Of a stretch of DNA of 64,000 nt, positions 31,052 to 40,489 are shown one piece after another. Origin of the DNA: Flavobacterium aquicola (GTDB taxonomy: Bacteria; Bacteroidota; Bacteroidia; Flavobacteriales; Flavobacteriaceae); contig NZ_QUNI01000001.1 of assembly GCF_003385115.1 (NCBI RefSeq), positions 124,001 through 188,000 of the forward strand, given 5' to 3'. The number at the start of each line of letters is the position of its first letter. Positions within the stretch are counted from its first letter, which is position 1. A program made the translations under genes and the position numbers. The notes under the pieces were generated by a model that saw nothing but the letters and a program-made list of their open reading frames with translations, was not told the DNA's origin and did not search any database.

Positions 31052-31280
31052 GCTGATGAGTCTATAAATTTAAAAGATTCATATAGAATACTATAATTTT
31101 TCTGGAAGTCAAAAATTTTAAACAATTTTGGAGTTCCCTCTTGGAGCTATATCACCTTCTAATTATAAAAATGTGAAATGAATTGGAAAAAAAAATGTTT
31201 GCCCACGACGCTGCTTGCATCCTTTTTACCATTTCGAAGTTCAGAAAACAGAAAACCAATTTAATCAATAAACATAAAGA

Positions 31281-32078
31281 ATGAAAACCTACTTTGTTGA
31301 CTCATTTACTAATCAAAAATTCAAAGGAAATCCAGCGGCTGTCTGTTTCCCTATCGAAAACTTGAACACTGAAACCATGCAAAAAATTGCGATGGAAATT
31401 GGCTTTTCAGAAACGGCATTTGTACAACAAATAAAAGACAATAATTATAGTATTCGTTTTTTTACACCAAAAATTGAAATTCCGTTGTGCGGTCACGCTA
31501 CATTAGCCTCATCTAAAATTATTTTCGACACTACAATATTAGAAAACATAAAATTTATCAATTGTGAGAATGTCGAACTTTTAATTGAAAAAGTAAATAA
31601 TAAAATCCAAATGCAGTTTCCAGTTTATGATACTGAAGAAACAGAAGTCCCAAAAAAAATGCTCGATGCTCTAGGAATTTCTGAAATCGTGGATAAAAGA
31701 TACAGCCCTAAAAACAAAATTATTTTAATCGAAATTAAAAATTCATCCAAATTGGCAAATTTAAAGCCTGATTTTTCAGCACTAATCAATTCATATACTG
31801 GAATCAACGGTGTTTTAATAACCTGTCCTTCCGAGGATGAAAACTTTGATTTTCATTACCGCTATTTTTGGCCTTGGGCAGGAACCAATGAAGATCCAGT
31901 AACCGGTGGAGTCCAAACTTTTTTGACAAAATATTGGGCTGAAAAACTGGATAAAACAAAGCTGAATGCATTTCAATCATCTGCAAGAACAGGAATAATG
32001 AGCACCGAAATAATTGAAGACAAAGTTTATATTTATGGAGAAGCTGTTACTGTATTGGAAGGGGAATTTATTTTGTAA
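31281..32078 (+). CDS. PhzF family isomerase/epimerase
   Basis: 265 residues. Typical start (TYFVDSFTNQKFKGNPAAVC), the conserved ETAFV motif and GHATLASSKI, and RYFWPWAGTNEDPVTGG near the C-terminus. PhzF in phenazine synthesis is an isomerase; many members here have unknown substrates, and no phenazine genes are nearby. Length is normal. Cytoplasmic. Confidence 0.85.
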   Translation: MKTYFVDSFTNQKFKGNPAAVCFPIENLNTETMQKIAMEIGFSETAFVQQIKDNNYSIRFFTPKIEIPLCGHATLASSKIIFDTTILENIKFINCENVELLIEKVNNKIQMQFPVYDTEETEVPKKMLDALGISEIVDKRYSPKNKIILIEIKNSSKLANLKPDFSALINSYTGINGVLITCPSEDENFDFHYRYFWPWAGTNEDPVTGGVQTFLTKYWAEKLDKTKLNAFQSSARTGIMSTEIIEDKVYIYGEAVTVLEGEFIL

Positions 32079-32290
32079 AAACTAAAACATATATTTTTAA
32101 TGACTTCATTCTATTACTTATTGCTAGTCACCCTTAACTTTTTTTAAAACTGTCTTCCCAAAATATTTTTAGTCATTTTCAAATGATACACAAAACTGCA
32201 AAAAGCAGTAAAAAATCATTTTTCAACCATTTCTCTATTAAAAATATATTTCAATTTAAAAATTTCAAATTCTATAGTATCCTAACCCAC

Positions 32291-32306
32291 TAAGTTTAAA
32301 TACGTA
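32291..32306. promoter_or_regulatory. Distal 7-2-7 operator-like site
   Basis: TAAGTTT-AA-ATACGTA. It differs at one half-site base from the nirB-proximal form TAAGTAT-TT-ATACGTA (spacer aside). It lies about 330 bp upstream of nirB. Confidence 0.45.
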
Positions 32307-32575
32307 TATACACTATTTAAAAACTAATATAAACTTTCTTTTATTCAGAAATCTATAAAATAAGAAAAGCCAAATTGCTGATTTAAAAAAACAACGACTT
32401 CTAGACTAGCCATTTATAATCGAGGACGCAACAGGAAACCAAAATCAGTCAGTATATAAATCAAATTCTGTAACAAATAAGGTCTTTAGCAAATAACAAC
32501 TCTAAGTACGGATTTACGTATAATTACACCTACCGTTATTAAAAATCATTCTATTTTAGAAAAAAATATCTAAAT

Positions 32576-32624
32576 TAAGTATTACAATTAAGTATTTATA
32601 CGTATGTTTGCGTAGTAATACTTA
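32576..32624. promoter_or_regulatory. Cluster of heptamer sites at the nirB promoter
   Basis: TAAGTAT at 32576-32582 and 32589-32595, ATACGTA at 32598-32604, and ATACTTA at 32618-32624. The middle pair forms a 16-bp 7-2-7 palindrome, TAAGTAT-TT-ATACGTA. The arrangement is like NarL/NarP heptamers. A response regulator of that family is encoded at 48357-49016. Confidence 0.6.
32603..32610 (+). promoter_or_regulatory. Putative -7 box of nirB
   Basis: TATGTTTG matches TAnnTTTG, 27 bp before the nirB ATG. It overlaps the edge of the palindrome at 32589-32604, and no TTTG lies at -33. This points to regulated activation or occlusion. Confidence 0.5.
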
Positions 32625-32636
32625 ATTAAAGAGGAT

Positions 32637-35144
32637 ATGATTAATGTAATAGTAGTCGGAAACGGCATGGTAGGTTATAAATTTTGCGAGAAGTTCGTTT
32701 CGAAATCTGGGCAGGAAAATTATCAAATTACAGTATTTGGGGAAGAACCAAGACGGGCTTATGACAGAGTTCATTTAAGTGAATATTTTGCGGGAAAGAC
32801 AGCTGATGACTTATCTATGTCTACAGCAAATTGGTACGAAGAAAATAATATTATATTAAACACTTCGGAGTTAATTACAGATATCAATAGAGAGCAAAAA
32901 ACGATACATACTCACTTAGGAAAAACATATGAGTATGATTACTTAGTTCTAGCGACAGGTTCTGCTGCTTTTGTACCGCCAATTGACGGGGTAGAAAAAG
33001 AAGGCGTTTTTGTCTATAGAACAATTGAGGATTTAGATGCTATTATGGCTTACGCCAAAAAAATAAAAGCGAATGGTTCTACTGAAGCTGCCGTTCTTGG
33101 TGGCGGTTTGTTAGGATTGGAAGCTGCTAAAGCAGTACGTGACTTAGGACTTAACCCACATGTAGTGGAATTTGCTCCAAGACTGATGCCAAGACAATTA
33201 GATCAAGGTGCCAGTGACATGCTTCAATCCAAAATAGAAGAACTGAATATCGGAATCCATCTAAATAAAGCAACACAATATATAGATGGCGAAGAAAGTA
33301 TAAAGGGAATGATGTTTGCCAATGATGAATTGTTAAAAGTAGACATGTTGGTTATATCTGCTGGGATAAAACCTCGTGACGAACTAGGAAGAGTTTCTGG
33401 ACTTGAGGTAGGTGTTAGAGGCGGAATCGTAGTAAACAATCAAATGCAAACATCAGATCCTAATATTTATGCGATTGGCGAGGTTGCCTTATACAATCAA
33501 ATGATTTATGGCCTTGTAGCACCTGGCTACGAAATGGCCGATGTTGTAGCCGAACAAATCCTTAAGGGGGATAAAACGATGAGAGAATCCATCGATATGT
33601 CAACTCAATTAAAACTTATTGGAGTTGAAGTTGCGAGCTTTGGTGATCCTTTTATTGAAAATGAAGATGTTACTGCAATTGTTTACGAAAACAAATTCAG
33701 TGGTATTTACAAAAGAATCAATGTTACCAAAGACGGAAAAAAATTATTGGGCGGAATTCTTGTAGGTGATTCATCTGATTACAATGGATTGTTCCAAATT
33801 TATGCCAATGCAATGGCTTTACCTGCAAACCCTGAAGATTTGATTTTAGGTTCCCGCGGTGGCGAAGGTTCAACACTGGGAAGCGCATCTGACCTGCCTG
33901 ATACAGCCGTTATATGCTCTTGCGAAAACGTAACCAAAGGTGCTATCTGCTGTTCAATTCTTGACGGAACTGCAAATACATTTGGCGATGTAGTAAAATT
34001 AACCAAAGCCACTTCAGGCTGCGGAGGCTGTAAACCAATGGTAGCCGACTTAGTAAAAGCAGCTCAAAAATCTATTGGTAAAGAAGTAAAAGAAAGCATC
34101 TGCGAACACTTTAATTATACCAGACAAGAATTATTTGATCTTGTAAAAATCAATAAATACACTAATTATTACGAAGTAATCGACCATCACGGAAATGGTG
34201 ACGGCTGTGAAGTCTGTAAACCAGTTGTCGCTTCAATTTTCTCAAGCATCTATAATGATACTGCAAATAAGCACGTAACCACACAAGATACAAACGATAG
34301 ATATTTAGCTAATATTCAAAGAAACGGAACTTATTCTGTTGTACCAAGAATAGCTGGTGGTGAAATTACTCCTGAAAAACTGATTGTAATCGGGGAAGTT
34401 GCTAAACAATTTGATTTATATACTAAAATAACCGGAGCACAGCGTGTTGATTTATTTGGTGCGCAATTAGATGACCTGCCAAAGATCTGGAAAGTACTAA
34501 TTGACAATGGTTTTGAAAGCGGACACGCTTACGGAAAATCATTAAGAGCTGTAAAAAGCTGTGTTGGTAATACTTGGTGCCGTTACGGAATGGATGACAG
34601 TACAACTTTTGCCATCGAATTAGAAAACCGTTATAGAGGTATTCGTTCTCCGCATAAATTAAAAGGTGGTGTTTCTGCCTGTATCAGAGAATGTGCAGAA
34701 GCCAGAGGAAAAGATTTTGGAGTGATTGCTGTAGAAGGCGGCTGGAATCTTTACATCTGCGGTAATGGTGGAGCAAACCCAAAACATGCGGTTTTATTAG
34801 CTGAACAAATAGACAAAGCTACTGTTTTCAAATATATGGATCGTTTCTTAATGTATTACATCCGTACTGCCGGACCATTGGTTAGAACATCTACTTGGTT
34901 AGAAAAACTCGAAGGCGGTTTAGATTATCTTAAAGAAGTAATCATTCATGACCGTATCGGAATCTGCGAAGCATTGGAAGCTGAAATGGAGAAACTTGTA
35001 GGAACTTTTGAATGCGAATGGAAACAAGTACTTGAAAAACCAAGATTAATGAAACGTTTCAGCCATTTTGTAAACACAGATGAAAAAGATGATAACATTG
35101 AATATGTATCATTGAGAGATCAAAAAATGCCGAGACCTTGGTAA
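32637..35144 (+). CDS. nirB: Assimilatory nitrite reductase large subunit, NirB
   Basis: 835 residues, normal length. An N-terminal FAD/NAD(P)H oxidoreductase (about 1-310; GNGMVGYKFCEKF and GGGLLGLEAAK) is followed by BFD-type [2Fe-2S] modules (CSCENV...GCGGCKPMV and a second CEHF...GCEVCKPVV), then the sulfite/nitrite reductase half-domains. Siroheme-[4Fe-4S] ligands are Cys-x5-Cys in SCVGNTWC and Cys-x3-Cys in ACIREC. It reduces nitrite to ammonium in the cytoplasm using NADH, with NirD. The siroheme precursor enzyme CobA is encoded in this island. First gene of a nirB-nirD-DUF4202-kinase run; heptamer operators lie upstream. Confidence 0.95.
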   Translation: MINVIVVGNGMVGYKFCEKFVSKSGQENYQITVFGEEPRRAYDRVHLSEYFAGKTADDLSMSTANWYEENNIILNTSELITDINREQKTIHTHLGKTYEYDYLVLATGSAAFVPPIDGVEKEGVFVYRTIEDLDAIMAYAKKIKANGSTEAAVLGGGLLGLEAAKAVRDLGLNPHVVEFAPRLMPRQLDQGASDMLQSKIEELNIGIHLNKATQYIDGEESIKGMMFANDELLKVDMLVISAGIKPRDELGRVSGLEVGVRGGIVVNNQMQTSDPNIYAIGEVALYNQMIYGLVAPGYEMADVVAEQILKGDKTMRESIDMSTQLKLIGVEVASFGDPFIENEDVTAIVYENKFSGIYKRINVTKDGKKLLGGILVGDSSDYNGLFQIYANAMALPANPEDLILGSRGGEGSTLGSASDLPDTAVICSCENVTKGAICCSILDGTANTFGDVVKLTKATSGCGGCKPMVADLVKAAQKSIGKEVKESICEHFNYTRQELFDLVKINKYTNYYEVIDHHGNGDGCEVCKPVVASIFSSIYNDTANKHVTTQDTNDRYLANIQRNGTYSVVPRIAGGEITPEKLIVIGEVAKQFDLYTKITGAQRVDLFGAQLDDLPKIWKVLIDNGFESGHAYGKSLRAVKSCVGNTWCRYGMDDSTTFAIELENRYRGIRSPHKLKGGVSACIRECAEARGKDFGVIAVEGGWNLYICGNGGANPKHAVLLAEQIDKATVFKYMDRFLMYYIRTAGPLVRTSTWLEKLEGGLDYLKEVIIHDRIGICEALEAEMEKLVGTFECEWKQVLEKPRLMKRFSHFVNTDEKDDNIEYVSLRDQKMPRPW

Positions 35145-35153
35145 AAACCCGCC

Positions 35154-35174
35154 ACCTCTGCAGCTTGCAGAGGT
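35154..35174 (+). promoter_or_regulatory. Hairpin in the nirB-nirD spacer
   Basis: ACCTCTGCA (35154-35162) and TGCAGAGGT (35166-35174) form a perfect 9-bp stem with a 3-nt loop, directly after nirB. There is no T run, so it may stabilise the nirB mRNA or attenuate read-through rather than terminate. Confidence 0.55.
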
Positions 35175-35206
35175 ACTAAAGAACTAATAAAAAAATTAAA
35201 AATAAC

Positions 35207-35257
35207 TTTTCCGCTCTCGGCTCTGCTAATCCTCATGGTGGGGCCGGGAACAGAAAA
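35207..35257 (+). promoter_or_regulatory. GC-rich stem-loop before nirD
   Basis: Arms 35207-35221 and 35243-35257 pair at 13 of 15 positions, one of them G-U, around a 21-nt loop. The stretch is much richer in GC than its surroundings. It lies 16 bp before the nirD ATG and could affect translation or read-through. Confidence 0.4.
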
Positions 35258-35273
35258 AATAAAACGAAATGTC

Positions 35274-35651
35274 ATGGAAGATCTATTAACTCAATACGAA
35301 ACCGTAAATCTAAGTGCTGTAAAAGTTTGGTTTAAAGCCGGAAATATTAAAGATTTCCCTAGTAATAGAGGCGGCTGCATCAAATACAAAACAAAACAAA
35401 TCGCAATTTTTAACTTCGAAAGAAGAAACGAATGGTACGCTTGTCAAAATGTATGCCCTCACAAAATGGAAATGGTTTTATCAAGAGGAATGACAGGTTC
35501 TGCAGATGGAGTTCCAAAAATTGCCTGTCCAATGCACAAAAAGACTTTTTCATTAGTAGATGGATCTAACCTAAATGGTGACGACTTTTCAATAGCTACT
35601 TATCCTGTAAAAATTGAAGGAGATGAAGTATTCGTTGGCTTTTTAGAATAA
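35274..35651 (+). CDS. nirD: Nitrite reductase small subunit, NirD (Rieske type)
   Basis: 125 residues from the ATG at 35274 (MEDLLTQYE). An upstream ATG at 35235 lies inside a stem-loop and would add an odd Gly/Lys-rich leader. The Rieske ligands are present: Cys-x-His in VCPHKM and Cys-x2-His in CPMHKKTF. Some NirD proteins have lost them, so this copy should carry a [2Fe-2S] cluster. It partners NirB in nitrite reduction. It is 129 bp from nirB and 33 bp from the DUF4202 gene. Confidence 0.9.
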   Translation: MEDLLTQYETVNLSAVKVWFKAGNIKDFPSNRGGCIKYKTKQIAIFNFERRNEWYACQNVCPHKMEMVLSRGMTGSADGVPKIACPMHKKTFSLVDGSNLNGDDFSIATYPVKIEGDEVFVGFLE

Positions 35652-35684
35652 TGTATGTATCTTTGAATATATACACTATTTTAA

Positions 35685-36272
35685 ATGAAAACCATACCCT
35701 TCTTAAATGCCAGCGCATGGATTGATGCCGAAAACGAAGCCGATCCAAACAGCGAAATATACCAAGAGATAACCTATCCAAAAGAATTATTATATTCGGA
35801 TAGAATGTACGAAAGGCTAATGACCTTTGAGCCTAATGCTTCAGAAGCTGTACAGATAGCTGCCAAAGCACAGCATATCTGCCGTTGGAAAGTAGCTAGA
35901 GAATCCTATCCTATGGACCGCGTGGGTTATTTAAAATGGAGAGAAGATCTAAAAAAATTCCACGCAAAAACCACTGCTGAAATCTTAAAAAAAGCAGGAT
36001 ATGAAGATACATTTATAGACCGTGTTTCTTTTCTGATTGAAAAAAAATTACTTAAAAAAGACGAAGAAACACAGCTTTTGGAAGATGTAATCTGTCTGGT
36101 CTTTTTAGAATTTTATTTAGACCCATTCGTTCACAAACATGATGAAGAAAAATTAAAAAATATTATTCTGAAAACTTGGAATAAAATGTCCGAAAAAGGG
36201 CATCAGGAAGCATTAAAAATTGATTACACACCGGAAAATCTTCAATTAATAAAAGACGCTTTGGGATTATAA
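35685..36272 (+). CDS. DUF4202 family protein
   Basis: 195 residues matching DUF4202, recognised by AQHICRWKVARESYPMDRVGYLKWREDL and EDVICLVFLEFYLDPFVHKH. The His and Glu/Asp pattern is reminiscent of HD-type metal hydrolases, but no activity is known to me. It sits 33 bp after nirD and 62 bp before a sensor kinase, which links it to nitrogen-oxide metabolism by position only. No signal peptide. Confidence 0.85.
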   Translation: MKTIPFLNASAWIDAENEADPNSEIYQEITYPKELLYSDRMYERLMTFEPNASEAVQIAAKAQHICRWKVARESYPMDRVGYLKWREDLKKFHAKTTAEILKKAGYEDTFIDRVSFLIEKKLLKKDEETQLLEDVICLVFLEFYLDPFVHKHDEEKLKNIILKTWNKMSEKGHQEALKIDYTPENLQLIKDALGL

Positions 36273-36334
36273 TTAACTACTATTTTTAATCCCCATCCTG
36301 AAAAATCAGTTATAATTGGTGATACTTTTCTTCT

Positions 36335-38143
36335 ATGAAAAAAAAATCCAAAGTATCTTTTGATAAAATATCTTTCAAAAAATTAAGGCGAATGTACATC
36401 TTCGCCTTAATTACTATTGCCATAACTGTAATTTTAAGCCAGCTCCTTATACAATACAATCTTTACAGCCAGCTTAGCGATTCCCGAATCATAAACATAT
36501 CAGGAAAGCAAAGAATGCTCAGCCAAAAATTGACAAAAGAAATTTTAGTCCTCAATTTCGCAACTGATTCTTTACAAAAAACAACACAGATCGACAAGAT
36601 TTCTAAAACCATTTTGCTTTGGAAATCAAACCATAACGCTTTAGTAAACGGCAGCGATCGTTTGGGATTTCCAAAAGAAAAGAACCCGATCCTTACCCGA
36701 TATTTTAAAAACATAAAACCTAATTTTGATACTATTATTAAGGTTACCAATACGTTTTTGGCTAATAAAAAACAAAATATAAACGAGCCAGAAAACATAA
36801 AACTGATACAAACGCTGCTCGCCAATGAAAAGGTTTTCCTTTCGGAAATGAATCAGATTGTCAGCGAATATGACAGTGAAGCATTAGAAAAAGTAACGCT
36901 GCAGCGCAAAACTGAATACATTATTCTTGCTTTCACTTTATTTGTTTTGCTGCTGGAATTTGTATTCATTTTCAAACCTACAACCAAAAAAATCGAAGCC
37001 CTTATTTCTAACCTTTTATCTTCAGAAAAAAAGGCATTAAAATTAGCACAAAACAGTGAAATTATTAGTGAAGCCAAAGAAAACTCGGTCAAAGAATTAA
37101 AATCACTTAATTACGCAATGGAGAATACCCTTCTCTACTGCCGAATTGCAACCGACGGAACCATTATTCACATTGGCGAAAAATTTTCAAAACTGCTTCA
37201 GTATAATCCTTTTCAGACAGGGACTAAATTTGGAGAAGTCCTGTCCCCAATCGAGAATGAACAGCTTTTTATCGATCGCATCGTACTCCAAAACAACCGT
37301 CGGGGCTGGCAAGGCGAATTAAACATAACTACCCGAGCTGAACAGTCCCTTTGGCTGGATTTATCAATGATTCCGGTTACGATAAAAAAAGACGAATCAG
37401 AACTGTTGATAATCTGTTTTGATATTACCGAACGTAAAAAAGCCGTTCAGGAAGTAGAACGTTTGAACACAGCCAATATTGAAAACAAATTCAACCAGCA
37501 AAAAATAATTTCGAGCAAAATTGTCGAAAATCAAGAAAATGAACAAAACAGAATCGCCAGAGAAATTCATGATGGAATAGGCCAGATGCTGACTGGATTA
37601 AAATTCAGTCTTGAAAGCATAAATCTGGACGATAAAGAAAAAGCAGCTGTCAAAATAGAATATCTAAAGAAATTATCGCTAGATATCATAAAAGGTGTTC
37701 GTACGGCTACTTTCAATTTAATGCCTCCTGAACTGAGTGATCACGGGATAAATTCAGCACTTTCAAAACTCACTCAGGAACTTTCCAAACTCACAGGAAA
37801 GAACATTTTATTCTACAATAAAACCGATTTCAACTCTCGACTGGACTCTTTGATCGAAATAAATATTTATCGATTAACGCAGGAAGCCATAAACAACGCT
37901 ATCAAATATGCAGATTCTACTCATATTATCGTGCAGCTTTCACACAGCGCTACCCTTTTGAGCATCATAGTCGATGATAACGGAAAAGGATTTGATATTA
38001 ATGCCGTAGAGAAAAAAAGAAACAGCGAATCTGGAATGGGCATGCTCTTCATGAAAGAACGCATTCAATACATAAACGGCCGCGTTTTCTTTAACTCAAT
38101 CCCAAATGAAGGAACCAGAATTACCTTTAACGTTCCTATTTAA
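36335..38143 (+). CDS. Sensor histidine kinase with PilJ/NarX-like input domain
   Basis: 602 residues. TM1 is about 20-39 and TM2 about 193-213. The periplasmic part begins with DSRIINISGKQRMLSQ (Arg51, Arg60), the PilJ-type motif equivalent to the nitrate-binding P-box of NarX. A cytoplasmic PAS-like segment (about 255-370) leads to HisKA_3 (His412 in REIHDGIGQMLTGL) and a HATPase (about 510-602; DNGKGF, GMGMLFMKERI). HisKA_3 kinases pair with LuxR-type regulators; the only such regulator in the window is at 48357-49016. It likely senses nitrate or nitrite. This is an inference from motif and context. Confidence 0.88.
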   Translation: MKKKSKVSFDKISFKKLRRMYIFALITIAITVILSQLLIQYNLYSQLSDSRIINISGKQRMLSQKLTKEILVLNFATDSLQKTTQIDKISKTILLWKSNHNALVNGSDRLGFPKEKNPILTRYFKNIKPNFDTIIKVTNTFLANKKQNINEPENIKLIQTLLANEKVFLSEMNQIVSEYDSEALEKVTLQRKTEYIILAFTLFVLLLEFVFIFKPTTKKIEALISNLLSSEKKALKLAQNSEIISEAKENSVKELKSLNYAMENTLLYCRIATDGTIIHIGEKFSKLLQYNPFQTGTKFGEVLSPIENEQLFIDRIVLQNNRRGWQGELNITTRAEQSLWLDLSMIPVTIKKDESELLIICFDITERKKAVQEVERLNTANIENKFNQQKIISSKIVENQENEQNRIAREIHDGIGQMLTGLKFSLESINLDDKEKAAVKIEYLKKLSLDIIKGVRTATFNLMPPELSDHGINSALSKLTQELSKLTGKNILFYNKTDFNSRLDSLIEINIYRLTQEAINNAIKYADSTHIIVQLSHSATLLSIIVDDNGKGFDINAVEKKRNSESGMGMLFMKERIQYINGRVFFNSIPNEGTRITFNVPI

Positions 38144-38216
38144 ATAATTACTGTTGATGCTGTCATCCTTTAATTCTACTACTTTTGGCATTCTAAAAAC
38201 TTGATCATCCTTTAAA

Positions 38217-38771
38217 ATGAAATTCAAAAATCAATTGTTTTCAATTATAAAAGAACAGCCTGAACATATTGAAATATTAAAAACTGTACGCGATTTAGAA
38301 CTAAATGATTGCTGGATTGGTGCAGGTTTCATAAGAAACGCTGTTTGGAATTCACTGCACGGAATAAAAAACACTGAAATTGATTATGATATAGATGTTG
38401 TATTTTATTATCCCGAAAATATCAATAAAAGTTACGAAGAAAGATTAGAAAAAGAACTCTTATCTAAAATACCTCACGTAAACTGGTCTGCCAAAAATCA
38501 AGCCCGTATGCATATAAAAAACGGGCACAAAAATTATAAAGATGTATTTGAAGCCATTTCCCATTGGCCCGAAACAGCGACTTCAATCGCAATAAAAATA
38601 GATAAATTTGACAATCTTGACCTGATTGCTCCTTATGGTTTAGAAGATTTATTCAGCTTAATTATCAAGCCGACACCTCAATTTGATGCCAGCATAGTGG
38701 AACAAAGAATCGTAGAAAAGAATTGGCTTACCAAATGGCAAAAACTTAAGTATCAAAAAAACGGCAGTTAA
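38217..38771 (+). CDS. Nucleotidyltransferase family protein (DUF925 type)
   Basis: 184 residues. WIGAGFIRNAVWNSLHG and DYDIDVVFYY supply the Gly-Ser-like nucleotide-binding segment and the acidic DxD metal site of the polymerase-beta-type fold. KIDKFDNLDLIAPYGLEDLF is typical of the DUF925 (NTP_transf_6) group. The acceptor substrate is unknown. The gene sits between the sensor kinase and the SDR gene, with spacers of 73 and 149 bp. Confidence 0.8.
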   Translation: MKFKNQLFSIIKEQPEHIEILKTVRDLELNDCWIGAGFIRNAVWNSLHGIKNTEIDYDIDVVFYYPENINKSYEERLEKELLSKIPHVNWSAKNQARMHIKNGHKNYKDVFEAISHWPETATSIAIKIDKFDNLDLIAPYGLEDLFSLIIKPTPQFDASIVEQRIVEKNWLTKWQKLKYQKNGS

Positions 38772-38920
38772 TCTGACAAAGCAAAATTACACAAGTAGTA
38801 TAATCGATTAATATACAATAAACTATTTGACAACATATAACTTATCTTTGTATTTAATAAATATAACTCAAAAGAGTATTTAAATTTAAACTCTTTTATA
38901 GACCATTATAAGAAAGAAGT

Positions 38921-39673
38921 ATGACTAAAATAGCTTTAATTACAGGCGCAACTTCAGGAATTGGAAAAGCCACAGCAATCAAATTAGCCGAAAACGGATA
39001 TGATTTAATCATCTGCGGACGCCGTGCCGAAAAACTCGAAGAATTAAAAAGCACATTAGCAGAAAATATAAAAACGTACAGTTTAATCTTTGATGTCCGA
39101 GACAGAAAAGAAGTAGAACTACAGCTTAATTCATTGCCAAATGACTGGAAAAATATCGACGTTCTTGTAAACAGTGCCGGTAATGCCCACGGACTTTCTA
39201 CTATCGACAATGGCGATATCGAAGACTGGGACGCTATGATTGACGGAAACGTAAAAGGATTGTTATATGTTTCAAAAGCCGTAATTCCGCAAATGGTGGA
39301 AAGAAAAAAAGGGCATATCATTAATTTAAGTTCAGTTGCCGGTAAGCAAACCTATGCCAACGGAGCAGTTTATTGTGCTTCCAAAAAAGCAGTAGAAGCA
39401 ATCAGCGAAGGAATGCGCCTAGACTTGACCCAGCATGGAATTAAAATTACAAATATAGCTCCCGGTGCAGTTGCTACAGAATTTTCGGAAGTCAGATTTA
39501 AAGGAGATACCGAAAGAGCCCAAAAAGTCTATGAAGGCTACGACCCTTTATTAGCCGAAGACATTGCTCATTTTATTGCTTATGCAGTTAATGCTCCAGA
39601 TCGTGTAACGATTGCCGATGTGACTATTTATGCTAAGTCTCAGTCGGCTCCGACTATGATTTATAAAAAGTAA
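38921..39673 (+). CDS. Short-chain dehydrogenase/reductase
   Basis: 250 residues, classical SDR. NAD(P) binding is in GATSGIGKATAIKLAE and the active site Tyr-x3-Lys in AVYCASKKA, with the Ser of NLSSVAG upstream. Similarity to YdfG-type serine/3-hydroxy acid dehydrogenases is general; NADP preference is suggested by GRRAEK after strand 2. Cytoplasmic. Confidence 0.88.
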   Translation: MTKIALITGATSGIGKATAIKLAENGYDLIICGRRAEKLEELKSTLAENIKTYSLIFDVRDRKEVELQLNSLPNDWKNIDVLVNSAGNAHGLSTIDNGDIEDWDAMIDGNVKGLLYVSKAVIPQMVERKKGHIINLSSVAGKQTYANGAVYCASKKAVEAISEGMRLDLTQHGIKITNIAPGAVATEFSEVRFKGDTERAQKVYEGYDPLLAEDIAHFIAYAVNAPDRVTIADVTIYAKSQSAPTMIYKK

Positions 39674-39745
39674 ATCAGCACACAAAACTTCCTTCTCGAA
39701 GCCCCGAAACAATTGCTATCACCTTTAACCTTCACTTATTAAAGT

Positions 39746-40339
39746 ATGCAAAACATATTCGATCCTAAAAAAATAAATATTTGGGAAATATTTGCAAATG
39801 AACATTCTGGTAAATTTATTGAAGGTGAATCTTGGCATTCAGACAGAGCTGAAATCAACTATTCCGAATTTAAAATTATATTCGACAACTATACTTTATG
39901 GTCAGGAAAATATAGCCAAGAATTTACTAGAGTTGTAGTTCCATTTATTTCCCGTAATAATTTCACATTTGAAATCTATCGCAATGATATACTCAGTTCA
40001 ATTGAAAAAATATTTGGAGCTCAAGACATAAAAATTGATATAAAAGAATTTGATGATTTATTTATAATAAAATCAAATAATGAATTAAAAGTTAAAAGCC
40101 TCCTTCAAAACAAAAAAATCAGAGAACTAATACAAAAACAAATCGAAGGCAATCTTGAAATTTCTCAGCATAATAGTATCTGGAAACCTATGCTCCCTAA
40201 AAACGAATACCAACTTTTATACTATCAAGAAGGAAAAATTGCGGATATTGAAAAACTTAAATCATTACTTAATCTTTTTATTGAATTGATTTTTGAGCTT
40301 CAAAAGCAGAAATTAATATTTCCGAAAACCAATAATTAA
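39746..40339 (+). CDS. Protein of unknown function
   Basis: 197 residues, no signal peptide, not recognised with certainty. The middle (TRVVVPFISRNNFTFEIYRND) and the FDDLFIIKSNNELKVKSLL segment resemble loosely a DUF3137-like beta-rich domain. The C-terminus is a long Leu/Lys-rich helix (KLKSLLNLFIELIFELQKQK). No operon is clear. Confidence 0.65.
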   Translation: MQNIFDPKKINIWEIFANEHSGKFIEGESWHSDRAEINYSEFKIIFDNYTLWSGKYSQEFTRVVVPFISRNNFTFEIYRNDILSSIEKIFGAQDIKIDIKEFDDLFIIKSNNELKVKSLLQNKKIRELIQKQIEGNLEISQHNSIWKPMLPKNEYQLLYYQEGKIADIEKLKSLLNLFIELIFELQKQKLIFPKTNN

Positions 40340-40489
40340 ATTTAACTTTTTACAAACAACTGTAATAAACAAACCATATTTAATAGTTTAAACAACAATA
40401 ATCAAAATGTAAAAAACACAATAATTCCGAATAATTATATAACGTTCTGTTTCATTTTTTAAATCATTTTTACATAAAACAAAAACATT

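Larger units (their letters stand above)
32079..32636. other. Long upstream region of the nir operon
   Basis: 558 bp with no ORF of note. It contains one good palindromic 7-2-7 site (32291-32306), a degenerate copy with wider spacing near 32502-32520, and a cluster of four heptamers directly before nirB (32576-32624). The length and site density suggest complex regulation of nirB. Confidence 0.6.

Noticed and set aside
35235..35273. Upstream ATG for nirD
   Set aside because: It lies in the loop of a stem-loop and adds residues unlike NirD; the ATG at 35274 begins the conserved region.
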